From: Amphiura filiformis | Lineage: Eukaryota; Echinodermata; Ophiuroidea; Amphilepidida; Amphiuridae | Reading direction: 5' to 3' | Length of the DNA stretch: 64,000 nt | NCBI RefSeq assembly: GCF_039555335.1 | Contig: NW_027305510.1 | Location: forward strand, 806,001-870,000 | In this document: positions 56,891 to 64,000 of the stretch, one piece after another | Layout: each line of letters begins with the position of its first letter | Numbering within the stretch: position 1 is the first letter of the stretch | Notes under the pieces: model-generated | Seen by the model: only the letters and a program-made list of their open reading frames with translations | Database searches by the model: none | Told to the model about the DNA's origin: nothing | Made by a program: the position numbers and the translations under genes

Positions 56891-57166
56891 TTAGTCGTGC
56901 TGAATCCCACTGCAGATGTTTAGTTTGTGGTCTTGACATCGCTTTTGACAGTTGGTTCCAACGAAGCGTGAATGGCACCGGCAAGTGTAAAATCCGTTTC
57001 CATGACTAGTACATGTCCCACCATTTTGACACGGGCTGGGAGAGCACGGGTTAGAACGTTGCATGGTTGAGGTTTTCAAAATAGAACGAGCGTGTGTCAG
57101 CGTTGACAAAGACAATGCTGCGAGACAGAAAGTAATAAGATAATATGAGATGCAGGAGAACTTCAT
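56891..57166 (-). CDS. Secreted EGF-like peptide
   Basis: The product has an N-terminal signal peptide (MKFSCISYYLITFCLAALSL from 57,166), a short pro-region and one EGF-like domain with six Cys (CSPSPCQNGGTCTSHGNGFY, then TCRC and GTNC). It has the Delta/Notch-type PCQNGGTC motif and no membrane anchor. Poxvirus growth factors are secreted EGF relatives that stimulate host cells; a similar role is inferred here. An ATG at 57,232 would add 22 residues before the signal. The frame is intact. Confidence 0.8.
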   Translation of the reverse strand: MKFSCISYYLITFCLAALSLSTLTHARSILKTSTMQRSNPCSPSPCQNGGTCTSHGNGFYTCRCHSRFVGTNCQKRCQDHKLNICSGIQHD

Positions 57167-57313
57167 AATTGATCTTTTATCGAACAGATTTGGAGAAAAT
57201 GATGAATATGTAGGCCTACTTATGTGTTTCAAACAACGCTTGCGTTATCGGCATTACGACGCTATATATATAAATTATACATTTAAACTACCGACAGACT
57301 TCATTGTCTGACG

Positions 57314-58367
57314 ATGGCGACCGTCGATGACTCCACCACGTTCGACAAGAGATTGGAGTTGATTTCTCGAGGTCAAACCGATATTCTGGGTGGCAACGAT
57401 AAACTCGTACAACTTTTGAACAGCGGAAAGGAGATTTCCGTGTTGTGGGGAACGGCTACCACAGGGAGCCTCACGTGGCCTACTTCGTGCTTGCCACTAA
57501 GATCGCCGATCTCCTTCGTGCAGGATGTAGAGTTGTCGTGCTGTTTGCCGATCTTCACGCTTTTCTGGACGAGGCCGAATTAGAATGGGAAGGACGTCTT
57601 ACGTATCGACTAGAGTATTACGAAAACGTCATCAAAACTCTCCTCCAACAATTTGACGCGCCGCAACAAAAACTGGAGTTCGTTCACGGAAGGGACTATC
57701 AGCTGACCGACTCCTACATTACCGACTTGTACGTACTTTCCAAATCCGTAACGCAACGTAACGCTAAAAAAGCCGGGTCCGAAGTAGTAAAGAAAAATAC
57801 CAGTCCGACGTTAGCCGGACTTCTTTATCCGTGTCTTCAAGCCCTCGACGAAAAACATCTCGGCGTCGATTGCCACTTGGGAGGCGTAGATCAGACAAAA
57901 GCGTTCACGTTTGCTGAAAAATATCTTCCCAAGATAGGATGCCCAAAGAAAATCCATCTGATGACTCCGATGGTGCAGGGACTGACGGGGAAGAAGATGA
58001 GTTCTTCCGCGGAAGCGACAAAGATAAACTTGCTCGATGATCGAGCCACGGTGTTCAAAAAGATCAACGATGCCTTTTGCCACCCCGGCAACGTAGATCT
58101 AAACGGGTGCTAGGGATAGCCGAACACATCATCTTTCCGAACCTTCAGGATGGGCGTTTCGTCGTTGAGAAATCTGGCGGAGATTGCGTCACGTTCGTCG
58201 ATTTTCGATCTCTAGAATCTGCGTTCAAGAATCTAGACTTGCATCCACAAGATTTGAAAACGGCAGTTTCCGTCGAACTCGATCGTCTCTTAGATCCGAT
58301 CAGGAAGCGATTGGATACGCCAAAAATGCGAAACCTCGCACAATGTGCATATTCTACGGTTGTCTGA
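57314..58367 (+). pseudogene. Tyrosyl-tRNA synthetase
   Basis: The sequence follows the eukaryotic cytosolic/archaeal TyrRS: PHVAYF at the HIGH position, [63 protein letters not shown] with GGVDQ, and the GKKMSSS loop, ending in a LLDPIRKRL helix. The C-terminal EMAPII-like domain of animal enzymes is not present. TyrRS is known from mimiviruses, but this copy resembles the animal cytosolic enzyme. A TATATATA box lies near 57,265. The locus looks broken about twice. Confidence 0.85.
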
Positions 58368-58505
58368 ATTTCAATAAATGTATAAAAAAACAAAACGTTT
58401 TGACTACGGTTTGCTTCGTCCAATATCATCGCTCGTTGAGCACAAATATGCTATAAAAGATGGCTTATTAACCCGAACAACGTACATTCTTCCTCCTCAG
58501 TTACC

Positions 58506-61500
58506 ATGAGCGTCATTACAGCTAGCTCGTGCGACCTTGGCTCTTTAGGGACATTAGTTCGAATGAAAACTCCGAAAGAGTCATTAACCAAGGAATGGCC
58601 TCTTCCTATCTTTATCGTGGACAAGAGCGGTAGTATGGGGCACTGGGTCAGACGACTGGTCCAGCAGATTATTCCAAATGCCCTGGAGAGAGTGGGATAC
58701 CCAAAAGACGGACGAGTTCGCCTCCTCGCATTCGACGAAAGCGTTATATCTCGGACAACTACAATTAATGATCTGCGATCGACCACCGACATCAAAGCCG
58801 GCGGGAAAACGAAAATAACTGACGCTATCAGATTACTGAATACATCTTGTTTCACCGATGGACTTCACTCGTCCTTCGTCGTATACGCCATCAGCGATGG
58901 AAAAATTGACGACAAGGAAAAATTGAAAGCGTTGAGTGCGATAGATCAAGAACGTCAACGTCAACGTGACAACAGAATCCGTACCGGTTACTGCAGGTTA
59001 AAAACATCCGAATTCGACAATCCAGACACGAAAGTTTTGGCCAGTTTATCCGCGTTCAATACTTTCGGCAGTCCCGTCGGGACGACCATCGAGGTTAAGG
59101 ATAGTGGTACTGAAAATGCAACGCTTGTAGAGAATACGATATTCGACGCACTTTCGCAGATTCTAGTTCCCACCGGAATCGTTCTGGAAAGTGAAAACGA
59201 AGTCCTGAGGCATATGCCCCACGGCAAACCTAAGTCCAAGCTATCTCTTCCGATCGACAGGAAGTCAATTTTTCCTGTCCAATTCCAGCGAGATCGTCAA
59301 ATGCGAAACGAAGGTAGTGCGTTTGACGAACGAAGATATCTTGTCGGATTCGACCGGAGTAGAACTTCTACTACGAGACATCAATACGAGGATTAGACAT
59401 CTGCGAGTCGGTGGTTCCACAAACATGCACGAAGAAGCGGATCAACTTCTTAAGTGCGTCGACGTCATCGATTCGCTATTGATGTTTAAACTTGGTCCAT
59501 TTGTAAGGATGAAAGTTTTAGAACGTTTGAAATTGATGAAGCATTCCCTCTTTCGTCAATACAAGGATTCTATCCGTTGCATCAGAGAATTGGGTAACGA
59601 TCGAAAAGTGAGTGATCTGAACGATAAGCAACAAGCCGCATATCTGACGGCAAAACCGATCTCCAAAAGTTTAGCCAAACGTGCCAATAAGATAGATCCT
59701 ACTTTGGACTACGACGGACTTTGTCAAAAGGCCCTTCGGCGCTTGAAAATGACCGAAGAAAACATCCAAGATCTACGCTCTCCAGGGACAGCTGTCAGAT
59801 CTGTTTACAATTTCGATACCTTCCAGGAGATAATCGAAGTGGCGTACAAATTGGCTCGTGATACAACCAATTATTCTGTGTACCAACTTATGCCCGTAGT
59901 AGGCGGCTTGGGTGTAGCATTTCGATCGAACCATAAAGATCCGGATCTTACCGATCCATGGCAACTTAAAGTGACGCAAGTGTACTGCGGCACTAGTTAC
60001 GTTCCGAATGCGATCTTCAATCGGCCAGAGCTATCAAGAAAAATATCGTTTATCCCGGTTTCGGATCGGAAGCTATTATGACGGGCGTCGTGCCTCTTAT
60101 CACGTTGGACGAAACCTCTTACAAGATCTACATGCACGAACTCAAAGAGATATCCGAGTTTCACGCCAGTCTGTCTCTTCGTGGAATATTCGCGCGAATT
60201 CCTGGCGATGTAGCGGCACGGATCGCCGGGGTCTTGGTCGCTCTCTGCAGACAAATCGGTCCCGACGGCAAAACGACGGAGCCCCAGAGAGATATTTTAC
60301 GGGGATTACGCGAAACGGCGCAAGCATGGTGCGAAGATAACCCGACAAAGTATTCCTTGGTCATCGAAGCGTTGCTCAAGATTCATCCGGAAAACTGGTT
60401 ATCTGGAGACGACGGTTACAACGTCACTTCCAGTCTGAAACCCTTATTTCTGTTTCTCGCGTCACCGCTGTGTGAGAAAGTACGCAACGACGTTCAGAGA
60501 CGCCAGGGGGTTATGAGAGCCCTTTACACGCTTCACATCTACTGCGAATGCAAGGGACGTTACCGCAGCGATGTGAAAGGCAGATGGAGAGACATACGTA
60601 AACTTTTGGGAATCGATCTGAGGAATAACGGAGTGCCAGTCGGTGAATATTTCGACAAAGATGCCGAGTACGAATTGACATCCACCCTGGATTACTCCGA
60701 AGCTTTCGAAATATTAAACGCTCAATTCTCGTGGTGCCAGGACCCTCTGGAGTTCGCTTCCATTCTTCGATGTTTGAACGTCGACGAAACCGTCGACGTA
60801 CCCGGTGCTTACGGAATCGACGATGGAAACTTGTTGAGATTGATGGCCGCGATCGACGCCCTGCGCTGCTCGACGGAAAACATGCGCGTCGACAAGAATG
60901 ACCATTCCTTTAACGGACCCGATTACGAAAATCTCTCTCAATGTCGTAAACATCTGGAAGGCATTTACGAGTTGCAGTTCAGAGAAGATTACGACAAAAG
61001 ACTGGAGAAAAAGAAGCTACACGAACGAGAGTGCGAGGACCAAAAGGACATCAAGAACGATGTAGATTGCACGAGTCTAGTGGAATTCGTAGACCGTCTC
61101 ATTAACAGAACCGTTACCGTCGCCAAATCGAAGTATAACGATACCGCGAAATTCATCTTGCCTTTCTACAACGATCGCAGCTCTCCAAATTACCGCGAGC
61201 TGCTAAGACGCGTGCTCGAAAACAAAGATGTTCCGCTCAGACGCGAGAAGCTTTGGGTGATGATCACGGGATTTTATCCGTATCTCCCAGCTTCTCAGGT
61301 CAGGGTGTTGGCCTGGGCAAAGGGTAATTCGTCGCGGCAGGATCTGAGCAAATTGGAACGACGAAATAGGGAGTCCAGAGGTGAAACATTGGACGGTAAA
61401 TTCTGGCGGTCGATTCGCAGCTTTGTCGACGACAATACGCACTCTTACAGAAAGGACCTTCCAAACCGTCACGGGCACAGCGACAGCAAGCCGTCATTCT

Positions 61501-61601
61501 GGTCATTGGGCTACTCGAGTGTATCGGACATGGAATGCAAGATCGGTGTCGAAGATTTCGAAAGGTACAGGAAAGAACACAAGGCATGCTGCGGTTTCTA
61601 A
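58506..61601 (+). pseudogene. Large VWA-domain protein
   Basis: Near the N-terminus is a von Willebrand A domain: LPIFIVDKSGSMGHWV (the DxSxS metal-site motif), VRLLAFDESV, and GGKTKITDAI with a late FVVYAISDGKI. After it come long helical regions (GLCQKALRRLKM) and a C-terminal part that is helical and charged, with LEKKKLHERECEDQKD. The total span suggests about 1,000 residues. VWA domains of this kind bind partners through a metal site. The TATA box TATAAAA at 58,452-58,458 lies 47 bases before the start. The locus looks broken about twice. The C-terminal part from 60,078 could instead be a separate gene. Confidence 0.65.
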
Positions 61602-61750
61602 TTGACGAAGGTATCGACATTCATCGAAACGCCGTGTTTGAAATCAAAATAATCTTATAATAATTTGATACGATTAATTTGTATTTATGAATATTATCAA
61701 TACTGATACGATTAACATATTAAAGTTGAAATATACGCAAGTTTATTAAA

Positions 61751-64000
61751 ATGAATCCTGAAAGTAACAATTTGACGTATCGTGTGATTTGTTCGAACGA
61801 CGGACGTACCTTTACCTACACGGAGGAAGAATGGTCAAAGTTATGTAAAAGAATATATTACTTTGGTGCATTTCAAGAGTTTGTAACGGATGGCGGTGGA
61901 TCGTCTTTCATCGACGATTCGAAAAGAAGGACGGTTCGGTTAGCCGACGTCGACTCCAACGTTTACGAACGCATCGATACCTATGGCAGGAATGGCACTT
62001 TTGCCGACACCGTTACGGCCGACATTTTCTCCGACTACTGGAAGCAATCGATTACTTTCAGATCGACGGCACGGACGAGGACCTGGCACGTGCCATCGAC
62101 GAAAGGTGTGTATTTTACTCTGAGGCGAATCAAACATTACCCAATTCGTCGTCGATTGACGATCTTTACGTACAATGTACCGAAGTACTCTTTGAATCGG
62201 ACCGGTTTCTGTCGTCGCAATTTACCCAAATCAAACGCTCGTTGGCCGATCTGTGTTTGTTCATCGACGGACGTCCCGATCTGTACAGACGTGTTCCAAA
62301 AGAGCTCGTCGATCACATTCTGCAATGCGACCGAAGGAAATTTGGACTCGAAAGAGACGTGTTTGCAGTAGCGTTGATTCGTTGCGAAAGTCGAGGCAGT
62401 CTCGGCGATCTGCTACGTTTGATACGAAACTTTCGAATCGACTGGCCTTCCGACGTTTCGCCTTGGATATTCGGTGATTCCACCAGAGCAAAAATATCGC
62501 GAGTGTATCGTCGATTGGTTGACGTTTGGCTTACCGATACGACAAACAGTCATTCCTTCATCAAGATGGAGAACGCTATTATGCTTCGAAACATGATGAT
62601 GGGAGTGGACAACGTCGACGTCGAAGACCCGGATTTGACCGAGAATTTCAAATCCGTGTACGATTCGCTTTCGACTTTAGTTTATCGGGGCTTCATGAAC
62701 AAAGATGCCCTAAAGCGTAAATTGTACGAGGACGAAACGAGAGTTTTACAACTTCCAAGATACGAGCGTTCGACGCTGTTGGTAGACGACGAATTCAGGT
62801 TGTACGAGTATCATCCGTACGTGCGACGATTCCGTCTCGTAGCCCTGCCCCCGACTCGATTCGAAACGGAGCTAAATAAGTTTCCGGACTCGTTTACCGT
62901 GGTGCCGCACAGGTCGTCGGGCGTTTGGATGATCGCTGACAGTCCGACAGCATTCACTCTCGCCGACAAAAGGAACTTGTTAAGAACGTGGCATCAGTGG
63001 CGTTTAAGAAACGATCCCTTTTGCTGGTCTGGTTCATCGACTTCAACCGAGACTTCGAACGATGGCACGATCGCAGCAACGGTGGTACTTTCGAAGAGAG
63101 AAGCGACACGTTCGAACATTACGAATGGAGACCCATCCCGCATTGCACCTTACCCGTTGATAAAACCAACGCCAACAGACGTTGGGCCGATATGAAGATG
63201 GTCGTATCGAGCGGGCACGTCGACGACGTGCCGTTGGTGTTCGTCGGATATTTTCCGGAGAATTCCAGGGAATTGAAATGGACCGGCTATTTTCTTGAAC
63301 GCGGTCATATGGGAGGGTACGTCGATCTACCTAACGATCGTATCATCGACATTCGAGCCAGCCATCACAGTCCGAACGAACAATACACCCACCTGTACGT
63401 CATGCGACAAAAAAGCTTTGTGAGGGGACTGGATATAGCCATTTACCTTATTGACAAAAGCGAATGGGCCGAAAGGAGAAGATATCAGTTCGTTACGCTC
63501 AGCGTACTCCAACATGAGATGACGTTGAGGAAAGTCGTCGATCATTCTGCGGTGCCTGTAGATATGTTCCATCATCAAGGTCGCATAGCGTGCATGCCTT
63601 CCGGTCGGCCTTTTTTCATCACGCACGCACCTTCTTGGGCGTACGATCCGATCTCGGAGACCAACGTCATTTCTTTGAATTGCGCGACCTTAACGGAAGA
63701 GTATGTCTGGGATAGCTTTTCGTTACGGATTCCAGATCCCAATTCGACGATTCCACCGTACGCCTTCGGCAGTACGCTTTACTTGTACGGCGTAACGACG
63801 ACCGACGAGAACGTGATCATCAGCGATGGAATGAAAAGTTTGACGTTATTAAAGGGACGTCATATTATCGTCGACGTCGAAAATCGTAAAGCGTGGTTGC
63901 AAGATTTTGTAGCGACCGATGATGGGAAGTCGTCGTTGTTCCAGAAGAAATCGGACGATGAGATAAGAAGCGCTTGGAGAAAACACAGCCCGTTCGTAAC
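61751..64000 (+). pseudogene. Large BTB/Kelch-like protein, copy 2 (runs off the window)
   Basis: The N-terminal region has a BTB-like pattern (YYFGAFQEFVTDGG, TVRLADVDSNVYERI) followed by a BACK-like helical section (CLFIDGRPDLYRRVPKELVDH, VDVWLTDTTNSHSF). The second half is beta-rich (DDVPLVFVGYFPENSRE, STLYLYGVTTTDENVI) in the manner of a degenerate propeller. It is a paralogue of 38,522-40,760. The gene continues past the right edge. The visible part looks broken about twice. Assignment to BTB/Kelch is by pattern only. Confidence 0.5.

Larger units (their letters stand above)
21343..64000. mobile_element. Large DNA virus-like element (fossil copy, runs off the window)
   Basis: About 40 compact genes lie on both strands with short gaps. 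Many have TATA boxes close to the start, and CG dinucleotides are frequent. It holds virus-type enzymes (YqaJ/lambda-type exonuclease, RNA ligase) and many captured cellular modules. Four protein families are present in two or more copies, as often seen in large DNA viruses. Most reading frames are open and roughly ten genes look broken, about one or two breaks each, so it appears young. No polymerase, capsid or packaging gene was recognised, so the family stays open: herpesvirus-like, nimavirus-like or another nuclear large DNA virus are all possible. The left edge is approximate and the right edge is not in view. Confidence 0.8.

Noticed and set aside
21343-64000. Polinton/Maverick
   Set aside because: The element is longer than a typical Polinton, and no protein-primed polymerase, retroviral-type integrase or Polinton capsid gene was recognised.

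Overview
The window joins two very different stretches of DNA. Bases 1 to about 20,700 are ordinary animal genomic DNA: AT-rich, CpG-poor, full of short inverted-repeat transposons and SINEs, and carrying one spliced host gene. That gene (15 exons, 3337-18778) encodes a receptor tyrosine kinase with a signal peptide, two Calx-beta domains, one membrane helix and a complete kinase domain. The gene structure and repeats fit a marine invertebrate, perhaps a non-vertebrate deuterostome, but the species cannot be fixed from the sequence.

From about 21,340 to the right end of the window (at least 42.6 kb, running off the edge) the DNA changes character. It is packed with about 40 short genes on both strands, separated by small gaps, often with a TATA box some 40-80 bases before the start codon. 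CG dinucleotides are frequent, and many proteins match nothing I recognise. I read this as a large double-stranded DNA virus-like element in, or assembled next to, the host chromosome. It carries a YqaJ/lambda-type exonuclease, an RNA ligase, a tyrosyl-tRNA synthetase and a tRNA-Trp gene. It also carries many genes of cellular type: a Bcl-2/MCL1-like protein, a PIM-like kinase and a divergent second kinase, the N-terminal rhodanese module of a MAP-kinase phosphatase, a tandem phosphatase-fold pseudoenzyme, RING/propeller, BTB-BACK, F-box and DWNN proteins of the ubiquitin system, a secreted EGF-like peptide, an EF-hand protein, a VWA protein and a metzincin-like protease. No DNA polymerase, major capsid protein or packaging ATPase was recognised here, so the virus family is unassigned. 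Most frames are open, but roughly ten genes look broken, usually once or twice each. It is treated as a fairly young fossil copy.

Layout: 1-3,336 intergenic repeats; 3,337-18,778 receptor kinase gene with repeat-filled introns; 18,779-21,340 repeat-rich spacer with three inverted-repeat elements; 21,343-30,388 coiled-coil, rhodanese, protease, DWNN and unknown genes; 30,467-38,353 a new paralogous family, EF-hand, exonuclease, RNA ligase, F-box and tRNA-Trp; 38,522-47,755 BTB-like, pseudophosphatase, F-box, Bcl-2 and BTB-BACK genes; 48,016-53,751 coiled-coil, repeat-bearing basic protein, a hairpin repeat array and a divergent kinase pair; 53,930-64,000 RING, unknown, EGF, TyrRS, VWA and a second large BTB-like gene.

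Together the recognisable genes suggest DNA processing plus broad control of host ubiquitination, MAP-kinase signalling, apoptosis and growth. Three divergent promoter gaps (about 23.2, 37.1 and 52.5 kb) each hold several copies of the CREB/ATF palindrome TGACGTCA or a near match, and an inverted-repeat array at 51.1 kb resembles a replication-origin or enhancer-type repeat.
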